From: Actinomyces culturomici
Lineage (GTDB): Bacteria; Actinomycetota; Actinomycetes; Actinomycetales; Actinomycetaceae
DNA: 40,512 bases
NCBI RefSeq assembly: GCF_900499005.1
Contig: NZ_LS991316.1
Coordinates: 378,204-418,715 of the forward strand
Reading direction: 5' to 3'
Below are positions 31,727 to 40,329 of this stretch, in pieces; position 1 is the stretch's first letter, and each line of letters opens with the position of its first letter. The notes beneath the pieces are model-generated. The model was not told the DNA's origin. It did no database searches and worked only from the letters and a program-made list of their open reading frames with translations. A program made the position numbers and the translations under genes.

Positions 31727-32692
31727 TTATTGCGTTGTTGATCGAGAGTTCGTCTCTCCGGCTCGGAAACGGTGTCCGATGTCGATGTTGGTTGCCATTA
31801 GGCCGGAGGGAAAGGAGTGCTTTGAGAAGGCGTCGAGTTCAGGCATTACGTTCGATCGTAGACGAAGGTCGCGGGCCTGGAGAGAAGTAAGATGTGAAAT
31901 GACTTGGAGAAATGGTGCGGGACGCTTGAGAATCGCGTTTGCGGTTCCGATAATTTCGGCGATCGAGAGGGAGGAACCGTTGATAATGTTCTTGACTGTG
32001 ACTTGGTTTGTGGCGTTCGTCGTGCATTCATCTGCGAATGCGATAATCAGTTGCGCGGCGTCATCGATGAAGATATAGTCTCTCAGAGTGTCTAGGGATG
32101 TGTAGAGTGTTGAAATTGCGCCGCTATGGTACGCGAGACAGATGTGAGAGATTAGTCCCTGTGGTTTGCGGACGTCCTGCCCTGGACCATATAGATTCGA
32201 TATTCTGCCGATGGAGACTGTCGCTCCGGCGTCAGATAGTGAGGGGAGGATTCTCTCGCAGGTCAGTTTGGAGTGGCCGTATGGAGAAATTGGGCTAGGG
32301 GGTGTTGCTTCGGTGAAGGGCGGATTGGAAGAGCCTGCGTATAGACCGCCCGCCGAGGAGGCGTAAAAGAAGGTGAGATTTGTAGCACAGGGACTGTATT
32401 TGGTTGTGAGGCGATCGATGAAGGAGCGGAAGGTCCGAATTTCGTTTTCAAAGGCGGTTTCCGAGGTGGCGGTCGTTCCGGCTCCGGCGCACCAGAAGAT
32501 GGACCAATCGGTAGCGTCCCCGGAAATCATTTCAGAAACGGCTTCGTCGAGCGCTTCAACTGCCAAGAGTGGATCGGACCACGGTACGTTCTGGGGGACG
32601 TGAACGTCTCGTCCCAGCAGTCGTGCTCTCGTGGCGACTGCCCTTCCTAACATTCCGCCGCCCCCGATGATGAGTGTCCTTGGCGTACACAT
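31727..32692 (-). CDS. NAD-dependent epimerase/dehydratase (extended SDR)
   Basis: This 321-residue extended short-chain dehydrogenase has an N-terminal LIIGGGGMLGRAV nucleotide-binding loop, FYASSAGGLYAG around the catalytic Ser/Thr, YGHSKLTCE as the YxxxK motif, and SNLYGPGQDVRKPQGLI plus DYIFIDDAA of sugar-nucleotide epimerases. It probably makes or interconverts the sugar used by the cassette. No reaction can be assigned. It starts three bases after the GT2 stop, without a clear ribosome-binding site. G+C content is low for the window. Confidence 0.82.
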   Translation of the reverse strand: MCTPRTLIIGGGGMLGRAVATRARLLGRDVHVPQNVPWSDPLLAVEALDEAVSEMISGDATDWSIFWCAGAGTTATSETAFENEIRTFRSFIDRLTTKYSPCATNLTFFYASSAGGLYAGSSNPPFTEATPPSPISPYGHSKLTCERILPSLSDAGATVSIGRISNLYGPGQDVRKPQGLISHICLAYHSGAISTLYTSLDTLRDYIFIDDAAQLIIAFADECTTNATNQVTVKNIINGSSLSIAEIIGTANAILKRPAPFLQVISHLTSLQARDLRLRSNVMPELDAFSKHSFPSGLMATNIDIGHRFRAGETNSRSTTQ

Positions 32693-32695
32693 GAT

Positions 32696-33733
32696 TCAAG
32701 GCCGTTCGTCAGGGCGTTGATGGTTGTTCAGGGGCATCACGTCGCGCAGAGGGCCCAACGCGGGATCGGATGTTGAGAGATAGAGTGGATGTCCCATCGC
32801 CATGGATACGGCTACGCCGAGATACTCGGCGATGACGCCGAGGGAAAGTAGTGTAAGACCGCCCATGACGAGGATGGCGATAATGATTGACGACCAGCCG
32901 ATCTGGACGCTGGGAGTAATGATCTTATGAATGAGGACGAAGATCGCCATGGCGATTCCGGCAATTGCGGTGGAGAGCCCGAGAAGGCTGACTATTCGCA
33001 GACTTCGCGTCCCTGAAGAGAGGACCATGCGCCAGAAATGAGCGAAGAGCTTCCGATAGGAGTAGCCGGACGTTCTCTCGCCTTCTTCGCGAACGGAAAC
33101 GCCGACTGCGGTGACTTCGGCAACCCAGCCGAGTGCGACGTCCATGTAGACGCCATTGCCCGCGTATGCAGAGGCGGATCTTGCCACCTCGCCGAGGATG
33201 AGACGGAAGCTGTTGTATCTCGCCGAGTCATGAGAACTGAGGAAGATATCAAGAAGCCTCTTGGCTGCGCGGGAGCAGAGATTGCGCACGAATCCGTGGG
33301 GTGGAGGATTGAGAGGCTTGGCGTATACGAGTGTCGCCTGGTTGTTGACGGCAGCATCCAACAGTGTGCCGATGTCCCGTGGGTCTTGCTGACCGTCTTC
33401 GTCGATAGTGGCAACCCATGAGCTACCGGTCGCTGAAATTCCCGCCATCGTCGCGGGATGCTGTCCGAAATTCCTCGAGAGCCAGATAATGCGCAACCAA
33501 TCGTACTTCTTCGCGAGTGCTCGAAGGACGTCCGGAGAGTCGTCGTGACCATGGTCGTAGACGCAAATGGCCTCGGCAATCCGCCAAGTTCGTCCCTCTG
33601 GAGAACGGCAATGTTCGGTGAGGCCCTCGAGTTCCTCGAATAGTCGGGGTAATGTCTTCGCGCCCTGGTATACAGGGATGACGACAGATACGTCATGGAC
33701 AAAGAGATCGTGCGAATCGAGTACAGAATTCAT
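32696..33733 (-). CDS. GtrB/ArnC-like GT2 polyprenyl-phosphate glycosyltransferase
   Basis: This protein of about 345 residues has the bactoprenol glycosyltransferase pattern: VSVVIPVYQGAKTL, VYDHGHDDS, NFGQHPATMAG and the metal site TIDEDGQQDP, then two C-terminal membrane segments (about 230-262 and 266-294). It should transfer a sugar to undecaprenyl phosphate at the cytoplasmic face for GtrA and the GT-C enzyme. ATG at 33733 is chosen because AGAAGGA lies six bases upstream; an ATG at 33739 would be directly adjacent to that site. It follows rmlCD by 20 bp and shares the lower G+C of the cassette. Confidence 0.88.
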   Translation of the reverse strand: MNSVLDSHDLFVHDVSVVIPVYQGAKTLPRLFEELEGLTEHCRSPEGRTWRIAEAICVYDHGHDDSPDVLRALAKKYDWLRIIWLSRNFGQHPATMAGISATGSSWVATIDEDGQQDPRDIGTLLDAAVNNQATLVYAKPLNPPPHGFVRNLCSRAAKRLLDIFLSSHDSARYNSFRLILGEVARSASAYAGNGVYMDVALGWVAEVTAVGVSVREEGERTSGYSYRKLFAHFWRMVLSSGTRSLRIVSLLGLSTAIAGIAMAIFVLIHKIITPSVQIGWSSIIIAILVMGGLTLLSLGVIAEYLGVAVSMAMGHPLYLSTSDPALGPLRDVMPLNNHQRPDERP

Positions 33734-33753
33734 CGGCATTCCTTCTATTGAGT

Positions 33754-35196
33754 TCAGTGCTCAAGATTCAAGCTTGAAAGGTATTCGGCGATCCGTGACC
33801 GCGAGTCTGGAGGAATGAAACCAGTGGATTCGATCTTTTGAAGGTGCAACAGAGAGCATAGCGGGCGTCGTGCGTGTTCGCCCGATGAGGTGTACTCCTC
33901 CGAAGATGATTCGGCAATGTCATTGGGGTTTCGGCCGAGCGACTCGAAAACGACTCGCGCGATTTCGGCCCATGACATTGCGGCTCCGGACCCGGTTATG
34001 TTGTAAGTGCCGAATTTCTGGTCGGTGCTAAGCAGATGGATAATGCCGCGCGCGAGGTCGTCAGCAAAAGTAAGCCGTCCGACTTGGTCCGACACGACCT
34101 TCGGCGTCGCACCCGAGTGGGCGAGACCGGCCATTGTCCGAAGGAAGTTCCTTCCGCTGCCAACCACCCAACTCGTCCGTATGAGGTAGTGATACGGGTA
34201 GGCCGTAACGGCCGCGTCTCCGCCGGCCTTCGATTGCCCATAGACCCCCAGTGGAGAGGGGGTGGCGTTTTCGTCATACCCTTCGGCCCGTTTGCCGTCG
34301 AATACGTATTCCGAAGAGACATGCACCATCTTCGTTTGCGCTCGGGCTGCTGAGTTCGCGAGAAGTGCCGGACCGACTGCGTTTGCGCGCCAAGCGAGCA
34401 AGCGTCCTTCGTCGGTTTCTGCTCCGTCGACGTCGGTCCACCCGGCGGCGTTGATAACTACGTCGTACGAGGAGATACCGAGGGCTTCGACTGACGTTGC
34501 GTCGGAGATGTCGACGTCGGGGAGATCGACTCCGGTCGCGGCGTAACCGGCCTCGGGGAGCTGCTTCATGAGTTCGCGGCCGAGCTGCCCATTGGCTCCG
34601 GTGACGAGGACGCGCCCGCCGGTCGGGATCGGGGCCGGGAAGGGCGTGACCTCGGCGAGGCGCGGGTGGGCCCTGTCCTTGTCGGACTGGATCGCCTCGG
34701 ACAGTGGGATCGGCCAGGGGACCGCGACGGTCTCGTCGGCGAGGTTGAGGAAGGTGTACTTCGCGTCGGGCGACCAGTGGTCGTTGACGAGGTACGTGTA
34801 GGCGGTGTTCGGCTCCAGGGTCTGGTAGGCGTTTCCGACGCCGCGCGGGACGTAGACGGCGACCGAGGGGTCGATCTCGGTCGTGTACACGGTCCCGAAG
34901 GACGGGCCCTCGCGGAGATCGACCCAGGCGCCGAAGACGCGGCCGGTGGCGACCGACACGAACTTGTCCCAGGGCTCGGCGTGGATGCCCCGGGTGACGC
35001 CGACCTCGTCGTTGAAGGAGATGTTGTTCTGGACCGGATGGAAGTCCGGCAGACCGAGTGCGATCATCTTCTCGCGCTGCCAGTTCTCCTTGAACCACCC
35101 TCGATTGTCTCCATGGACGGTGAGGTCGATGCGGAGGAAGCCCGGGATCGGAGTCTCCTCGATGCCCAGGGGCTTGCCGGTCGGCGTGGTCGTCAT
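33754..35196 (-). CDS. rmlCD: Bifunctional RmlC-RmlD (dTDP-rhamnose synthesis)
   Basis: This 480-residue fusion has an N-terminal RmlC-type epimerase (about 1-190; [25 protein letters not shown] with the active-site His, and [13 protein letters not shown]) and a C-terminal RmlD reductase (about 198-480; [20 protein letters not shown], and YGQSKAGGD as YxxxK). Together they convert dTDP-4-keto-6-deoxyglucose to dTDP-L-rhamnose. Such fusions are common in actinobacteria. The RmlC half has the ordinary high G+C, while the RmlD half declines below ~34.5 kb toward the cassette's composition. The ATG has an AAGAGGAG site, and a TAGACT box lies 60 bases upstream. Confidence 0.92.
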   Translation of the reverse strand: MTTTPTGKPLGIEETPIPGFLRIDLTVHGDNRGWFKENWQREKMIALGLPDFHPVQNNISFNDEVGVTRGIHAEPWDKFVSVATGRVFGAWVDLREGPSFGTVYTTEIDPSVAVYVPRGVGNAYQTLEPNTAYTYLVNDHWSPDAKYTFLNLADETVAVPWPIPLSEAIQSDKDRAHPRLAEVTPFPAPIPTGGRVLVTGANGQLGRELMKQLPEAGYAATGVDLPDVDISDATSVEALGISSYDVVINAAGWTDVDGAETDEGRLLAWRANAVGPALLANSAARAQTKMVHVSSEYVFDGKRAEGYDENATPSPLGVYGQSKAGGDAAVTAYPYHYLIRTSWVVGSGRNFLRTMAGLAHSGATPKVVSDQVGRLTFADDLARGIIHLLSTDQKFGTYNITGSGAAMSWAEIARVVFESLGRNPNDIAESSSEEYTSSGEHARRPLCSLLHLQKIESTGFIPPDSRSRIAEYLSSLNLEH

Positions 35197-35255
35197 GCTC
35201 TCCTCTTCCCTCGCTGGAGACCAATTCGGGGCGGATTCCCGCGATTCTCCCGGAC

Positions 35256-35261
35256 AGTCTA
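35256..35261 (-). promoter_or_regulatory. Probable -10 box of rmlCD
   Basis: TAGACT on the minus strand lies 59 bases before the rmlCD ATG. The -35 region is weak. Confidence 0.4.
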
Positions 35262-35375
35262 CCCGCAGGACCGGGGATTTCCCGGACGGCGTTCGAGCGC
35301 CGCGACGCGCCCCACGAGACGAACTGGGGGCATGCCCGCCCGGCCGAAGTCCCCGAGATGCGCGCGGACACCGGG

Positions 35376-35381
35376 CATAAT
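35376..35381 (+). promoter_or_regulatory. Probable -10 box of rmlA
   Basis: CATAAT lies 51 bases before the rmlA ATG at 35433. rmlA and rmlCD diverge from this 236-bp gap. Confidence 0.4.
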
Positions 35382-35432
35382 GGTCCGGACGACTCCGGAA
35401 TTCGGAGATCGGCCGACATCGATGGAGGAACC

Positions 35433-36299
35433 ATGAAGGGCATCATTCTCGCGGGCGGTTCGGGCACGCGTCTCAACCCGATCACCCTGGGGACGTCGAA
35501 GCAGCTGGTCCCGGTGTACGACAAGCCGATGATCTACTACCCGCTGTCGACCCTCATGCTCGCGGGGATCCAGGACGTCCTCGTCATCACGACGCCGCAC
35601 GACGCGTCGGCCTTCCACCGCCTGCTCGGCGACGGTTCGCAGCTGGGCGTCAACATCTCGTACGCGGTCCAGGAGGTCCCCAACGGCCTCGCCCAGGCCT
35701 TCGTCCTCGGCGCCGACCACGTCGGTTCGGATGCGGCGGCCCTGGTCCTCGGCGACAACATCTTCTACGGACCCGGCATGGGCACGCAGCTGCGCCGTCA
35801 TGTCGACCCCGACGGCGGTGCTGTGTTCGCGTACCACGTGGCCGATCCGACCGCCTACGGCGTGGTGGAGTTCGACGAGAACTTCACCGCCCTGTCGATC
35901 GAGGAGAAGCCGGAGAAGCCGAAGTCGAACTACGCGGTGCCCGGCCTGTACTTCTACGACAACGACGTGGTGGAGATCGCGAAGAACCTCGAGCCCTCGG
36001 CGCGAGGGGAGTACGAGATCACCGATGTCAACCGCGTCTACCTCGAGGCGGGCAAGCTCCAGGTGGAGGTCCTGCCGCGCGGCACCGCGTGGCTCGACAC
36101 CGGCACCTTCGATTCGCTCGCCGATGCGACCTCCTTCGTCCGCACGGTGGAGGCGCGCCAGGGCATGAAGATCGGCGCTCCCGAGGAAGTGGCGTGGCGC
36201 ATGGGCTTCATCGACGACGAGGGTCTGCGCGAGCGCGCATTGCCGCTCGTGAAGTCCGGCTACGGGCAGTATCTTCTCGACCTTCTCGAGAAGGACTGA
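35433..36299 (+). CDS. rmlA: Glucose-1-phosphate thymidylyltransferase RmlA
   Basis: This 288-residue enzyme, of the usual RmlA length, makes dTDP-glucose, the first step to dTDP-L-rhamnose. It shows [67 protein letters not shown], and [15 protein letters not shown] at 35433 has GGAGGA and begins exactly at the family N-terminus; an earlier in-frame ATG at 35358 lies before the promoter box and is less likely. It diverges from rmlCD and ends at a bidirectional hairpin. rmlB is not present in the window. Confidence 0.95.
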   Translation: MKGIILAGGSGTRLNPITLGTSKQLVPVYDKPMIYYPLSTLMLAGIQDVLVITTPHDASAFHRLLGDGSQLGVNISYAVQEVPNGLAQAFVLGADHVGSDAAALVLGDNIFYGPGMGTQLRRHVDPDGGAVFAYHVADPTAYGVVEFDENFTALSIEEKPEKPKSNYAVPGLYFYDNDVVEIAKNLEPSARGEYEITDVNRVYLEAGKLQVEVLPRGTAWLDTGTFDSLADATSFVRTVEARQGMKIGAPEEVAWRMGFIDDEGLRERALPLVKSGYGQYLLDLLEKD

Positions 36300-36329
36300 G
36301 GCGACTTCGAAGAAGGGGAAACCTCGAAT

Positions 36330-36379
36330 GAGGGGCGGGTGTCGGAATCGTCTTCAGACGATTCCGACACCCGCCCCTC
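36330..36379. terminator. Bidirectional terminator between rmlA and the GH3 gene
   Basis: A perfect 24-bp inverted repeat (36330-36353 with 36356-36379) lies in the 101-bp gap between convergent genes. It is the longest hairpin in the window. Confidence 0.8.
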
Positions 36380-36400
36380 GTCGTCGACGACTCTCGTCGA

Positions 36401-39295
36401 CTACGCCGAGTCCTTCGAGCGCGCATTGAGGAAGCCCCGAATGGATTTCGTCTCCCAACGAACGAGGCCGAAGGCGAGAAGCAGGAGTGCGCCCCACGCC
36501 GCGTACTCCCATCGAGCGGGGCCGCGGGACGCCGCCGTCGGATCGTTGAGCCATGAGTTCGCGGTCGTGTAGAGGATGTTGTGGGCGGCCTCGCGCAGCG
36601 CCGATACGGCGGCGGGCGAGAGGGCCGTGACCCGATTCGTGCCGACGTCGATCGTCGCGAGCATCGCGTCGCCGCCATTGCGCACGATCTGGTCCGCGTT
36701 CTGGTAGCCGAAGCCCGCGAAGTAGTCGGTGAGGACCATGCCGCGGAAGCCCCACTCATCGCGGAGGACCGTCTGGAGGAGCGCCGGGGTCGCGCCGGCG
36801 TACACAGTACCGACGTAGTTGTAGGCGCTCATCACGGCGGTTGCCCCGCCCTCCTTGACCGCGATCTCGAACGGACGGAGGTAGATCTCGCGGATCGCCT
36901 GCTCGTTCGACCAGGTCATGAGCATCCGGGATCGGTTCGTCTCTTGGTCGTTGAGGGCGAAGTGCTTGACGAAGGCGTACACGCCGACCGCCTGGACCGC
37001 TGCGATCTCGCTCGCCGCCATCGTTCCCGTGAGCAGCGGATCCTCCGAGAAGTACTCGAAGTTGCGGCCCCCGTAGGCACTGCGATGCGCGTTGACGGCC
37101 GGAGCGTACCAGCCCGCGACGTTCATGTCGTGCGCCATCGCTCCGATAGTCGTGCCGAATCGCTCGGCGAGTTGACGATTGAATGAGGCGGCGATCGCCA
37201 CGGATGTCGGAAGACCGATGGAGCCGACCTTCGTGAATGGGTTGTTAACCGCGGCCGGACCGTCGAGGTCCGTCATGCGGCGCTTTCCGATCGAGTCGAT
37301 TTCGGGAGTGCCGTATCCGGCATGAGCGGACAGCGTCGACATGTCGTCGACGGTCAGCTGATCGAGCAGCTCGTCCCACTTCGGATCGTCGTACGCGAGA
37401 CCGTACATATCGCCGAGGACGAGGCCGTTCTTCGCGCCCGTCGTCGGCATCGTGGCGTCCGCACTCTCATCGTCGTCGCTCGTCGGATCGTAGTTCTGGT
37501 TCGCGATGAACGTCGCCTTGTCCGCATCCGACAGCTCCATCGAGGCCGGAGCCGCCGTCGCCTCCGCGTAGTTGGCGAACTTGTCGGCGCGCGACAGGTA
37601 TTCGAGCCCGTCGTTCGCCGAATCGAACTCGTTCGTCGCCGGCACGGCGTCGCCGTTGTGCGTGCTGTCAGCGGTGTTGTACGTGATCTTCTCCGCGACG
37701 TTCACGTCCTTCTCGTCGATGATCTCGTGCGAGTTCGCGCGGATCGACACCTTGTAGTCGCCGGCCTCGAGGACCCACGCCTTCGCGGTCTTGGAATCGT
37801 AGGACGCCATGTCGTCGTCGTTGAAGGAGATCGTCACCGTCTGCGAAACGCCCGGCTGAAGAAGATCCGTCTTCTCGTACGCGACGAGGTTCGCCGCCGC
37901 CTTCTCGATGCCGCCGTTGGTGTACGGAGGGTTGTAGTACGCCTCGACGACGTCCTTGCCGGCGACGTCACCGGTGTTGGTGACCGTCACGTCGAAGGAG
38001 ACGACGCCGTCGGAGTAGGAGACGTCGCCCATCTCCTGCTCGAACGACGTGTAGGAGAGGCCGTAGCCGAACGGGTAGACGACCTGCTCGTCGTAGTCGA
38101 CGACGCCCTCGGCGGCCGCGGTCTCCCACCAGCGGTAGCCGACGTAGATGCCCTCGACGTAGTCGACGAACGACGGTATCGCCTCCTCATTCGAGAAGGC
38201 CGCGTATTGCTTGAACTCGTCCATGTTCGTGTAGAGGAATCTGCCGAAGTTGTTGGCGGTCGGCGTCCGGGTGAGGTCGCGGACGAAGGTGTCCGGGGTC
38301 TTGGCGGAGGGGTTGAGCTCGCCGTCGAGGATGCGACCGAGCGCGTTGAAGCCGACCTGGCCGCCGGGGATCGCCCAGACGATCGCGTCGATCTTCGGGT
38401 CGTCCTGAAGCTCGCCGAGCTGGAAGGCGTTCGAGCCGTTGTACACGACGACGACTCTGTCCGCGCTGTCTTCCGCGAGGGCGATCATGTCCTTCTCGGA
38501 GTGCGTGAGGGAGAGGTAGCCCTGGCCCTTGTCGAAGTCCTGGTACGACGCCGAGTTCTCCGTATAGGAGAACGGACCGATCTCCGCGACTTCTCCGGGT
38601 ACATCCTGAGGGAGGTCGTAGCCCTCGCCGCCCGATCGGGCGATCGTCACGATCGCCGTGCGAGAGAACGATTCGATCGTCGCGCGCAGGTCGGCGTCAT
38701 AGGTCGCCACCGGCGGCTCGGGCAGAGTCCAATCGGTCACGCCGAACATCGAGATCACCGGACGGTCGCTCCGATAGCTCGTATAGAAGCTCGTCAGGGC
38801 ATGATTCGTCGTGAATCCCGCGTTCTCCAATCCGTCAATAAGGGAGACGGTCGGGTACTGGTCGGAGATGGAACCCGATCCCGTTCCCCCGTACACGGGA
38901 TTCGACGAGGCCCACCCGAAGACGTTGAGCGGCGCGCCCTTCTCGAGCGGAAGCGTTCTCTCCGTGTTCTTGAGGACGACGATGCCCTCATTCGCGATCT
39001 CCTCGCCGAGACGGGCTGCGGCGTCCTCGGTCGTCGAAGAGAGACGACCGTCGCCCGATGCGAGATCGAGGACCGTCTTGAAGCCTCCGTAGAGCATGGA
39101 GACGACGGCGACGGCGATCGCGGCGAGGGCGGCGATCCACGTCGTGGAGCGGGTGAGCTTGCGGGCGGGCGCGTTCATTTCGCGCACGGCGACCGTCACG
39201 ACGATCGCGAGCAGGAGGATCGCGCCGATGGCGATGAGCTGGCCCTTGACGGAGATCGCGATCCGAGCGACGTCCTCCCAGTTGATCGTCAGCAC
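36401..39295 (-). CDS. Membrane-anchored GH3 glycoside hydrolase with swapped domain order
   Basis: This 964-residue protein has two N-terminal membrane segments (about 18-37 and 51-70) and one C-terminal (about 929-945). The GH3 C-terminal alpha/beta domain (about 95-420) comes first, starting ANEGIVVLKNTERTLPL. A fibronectin-III-like domain (about 435-535) follows, then a linker and the GH3 TIM barrel (about 645-905) at the C-terminal end. The barrel has KHFALNDQETNR and VLTDYFAGF with the likely nucleophile D857. In most GH3 enzymes the barrel is first; the reverse order is known in some clostridial beta-glucosidases. The catalytic part should face outside. The GTG start has a GAAGGGA site. 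A role in trimming the locus glycan or in host-glycan use is open. Confidence 0.88.
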   Translation of the reverse strand: MLTINWEDVARIAISVKGQLIAIGAILLLAIVVTVAVREMNAPARKLTRSTTWIAALAAIAVAVVSMLYGGFKTVLDLASGDGRLSSTTEDAAARLGEEIANEGIVVLKNTERTLPLEKGAPLNVFGWASSNPVYGGTGSGSISDQYPTVSLIDGLENAGFTTNHALTSFYTSYRSDRPVISMFGVTDWTLPEPPVATYDADLRATIESFSRTAIVTIARSGGEGYDLPQDVPGEVAEIGPFSYTENSASYQDFDKGQGYLSLTHSEKDMIALAEDSADRVVVVYNGSNAFQLGELQDDPKIDAIVWAIPGGQVGFNALGRILDGELNPSAKTPDTFVRDLTRTPTANNFGRFLYTNMDEFKQYAAFSNEEAIPSFVDYVEGIYVGYRWWETAAAEGVVDYDEQVVYPFGYGLSYTSFEQEMGDVSYSDGVVSFDVTVTNTGDVAGKDVVEAYYNPPYTNGGIEKAAANLVAYEKTDLLQPGVSQTVTISFNDDDMASYDSKTAKAWVLEAGDYKVSIRANSHEIIDEKDVNVAEKITYNTADSTHNGDAVPATNEFDSANDGLEYLSRADKFANYAEATAAPASMELSDADKATFIANQNYDPTSDDDESADATMPTTGAKNGLVLGDMYGLAYDDPKWDELLDQLTVDDMSTLSAHAGYGTPEIDSIGKRRMTDLDGPAAVNNPFTKVGSIGLPTSVAIAASFNRQLAERFGTTIGAMAHDMNVAGWYAPAVNAHRSAYGGRNFEYFSEDPLLTGTMAASEIAAVQAVGVYAFVKHFALNDQETNRSRMLMTWSNEQAIREIYLRPFEIAVKEGGATAVMSAYNYVGTVYAGATPALLQTVLRDEWGFRGMVLTDYFAGFGYQNADQIVRNGGDAMLATIDVGTNRVTALSPAAVSALREAAHNILYTTANSWLNDPTAASRGPARWEYAAWGALLLLAFGLVRWETKSIRGFLNARSKDSA

Positions 39296-39343
39296 GTCTG
39301 CGCGTTCCCTTCGTCGCTGATCCCCTTATTCGAGAAGGATAAC

Positions 39344-39386
39344 GGGCGCGGGGCGCCTCCGGCCGTGCCGAAGGCGCCCCGCGCCC
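39344..39386 (-). terminator. Terminator-like hairpin downstream of the SDR gene
   Basis: A 15-bp inverted repeat (39344-39358 with 39372-39386) around a 13-base loop lies after the SDR stop on the minus strand and before the GH3 start. It suggests that the GH3 gene is transcribed separately. Confidence 0.55.
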
Positions 39387-39402
39387 CACCGGGTCGGTGC
39401 GG

Positions 39403-40242
39403 TCACTCGTCCTTCGCGAGGATCGAACGGATCTTGGTCGCGTCGCCCCAGACACCGGGGGAGTCGTACGGCCGGTCCGGGAAGGCGCCGTATTCGAGCG
39501 AGATGTCGAGGTCGTTCTCGCGGATGTACGCCTCGACGCGCTGCGCGAGGGACATCGGCTCCCCGGAGCAGGCGTTGACGACGCCGCTGACCTCGGTCTG
39601 GTCGAGGATCGCCGCGATCTGCGCCGCCAGGCCGTCGACGGAGATGAAGTCGTAGAGGTTCTTCCCGGTGGTGAAGGGGAAAGTCTTCTTCCCCGCTTCG
39701 GCGGCCGCGAGCAGCTTCGAGAAGATCGAGTTGCCGAACTTGTCGTCGCCGACGATGTAGTAGGCGCGGATCCACTGCATGATCGCGTCGTTCTGGGCGG
39801 TGGCGAGCTCGGTGAGGCCGCGGAGGGCGTTCTTCGAGATCCCGTAGAGCGAGGCCGGGCGGCAGGGCGTCGATTCGTCGATCGCGCCCTCCCAGTATCC
39901 GACCTCGTGCATGGTGCCCATGACGGCGATCTGCCTCAGACCGCCCTTGAGGAGGTTCTCGATGAAATGGAAGTGGGAGGGGAGGTCGTCGATGTGGGCG
40001 GGCGAGTTGTGCTTGAACCCGTCGCGCCACGCCATGTGGAGAACGGCGTCGGGCCTGCCGAGCTCGTCGTAGATGTCCTCGGCCCCGGTGAAGATGTTCG
40101 CCTGGATCTTCTCCGCGCGATCATCGACGCCGTCGAGACGAAGGTCCGCGGCGCGGACCTCGAGGCCCCGATCGAGAAGGGCGGTGACGACGTGGCGACC
40201 GATGTAGCCGCCCGCTCCGGTGACGAGGATTGTCTTTCCCAT
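39403..40242 (-). CDS. NAD-dependent epimerase/dehydratase (extended SDR)
   Basis: This ~279-residue extended SDR has TILVTGAGGYIGRHVV, an early acidic residue typical of NAD binding (VRAADLRLDG), AVMGTMHEVGYW near the catalytic Thr/Ser, and SLYGISKNALRG as the YxxxK motif. It is shorter than RmlB and lacks RmlB signatures, so it is not the missing dehydratase. A reductase or epimerase of a deoxy sugar is possible. ATG at 40242 is preferred: a TAGTAT box ends seven bases upstream, which fits a leaderless transcript, and the protein then starts at the usual MGKTILVTG. An ATG at 40251 would overlap that box. Confidence 0.8.
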   Translation of the reverse strand: MGKTILVTGAGGYIGRHVVTALLDRGLEVRAADLRLDGVDDRAEKIQANIFTGAEDIYDELGRPDAVLHMAWRDGFKHNSPAHIDDLPSHFHFIENLLKGGLRQIAVMGTMHEVGYWEGAIDESTPCRPASLYGISKNALRGLTELATAQNDAIMQWIRAYYIVGDDKFGNSIFSKLLAAAEAGKKTFPFTTGKNLYDFISVDGLAAQIAAILDQTEVSGVVNACSGEPMSLAQRVEAYIRENDLDISLEYGAFPDRPYDSPGVWGDATKIRSILAKDE

Positions 40243-40249
40243 GCGCGAC

Positions 40250-40255
40250 ATACTA
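40250..40255 (-). promoter_or_regulatory. Probable -10 box, leaderless promoter of the SDR gene
   Basis: TAGTAT on the minus strand ends seven bases before the ATG at 40242, so transcription may begin at the start codon. No Shine-Dalgarno sequence is visible. Confidence 0.45.
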
Positions 40256-40329
40256 TCAGCGGGCGGAATCTTGGGGATCTGGGCGTATTCCGTGAGAGGA
40301 GCGCTGAGATGCAGGCACCATCCCGCAGA

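Noticed and set aside
5306-36379. The three long perfect palindromes as mobile-element ends or a repeat family
   Set aside because: Each lies exactly between convergent genes and their sequences differ from one another, so bidirectional terminators explain them.
37322-39655. 777-codon open frame antisense to the GH3 gene
   Set aside because: The composition is Arg/Val-rich and motif-free, while the opposite strand encodes a complete GH3 protein with catalytic motifs.
39403-40242. SDR gene as the missing RmlB
   Set aside because: It is too short, and the RmlB-specific active-site segments are not present.
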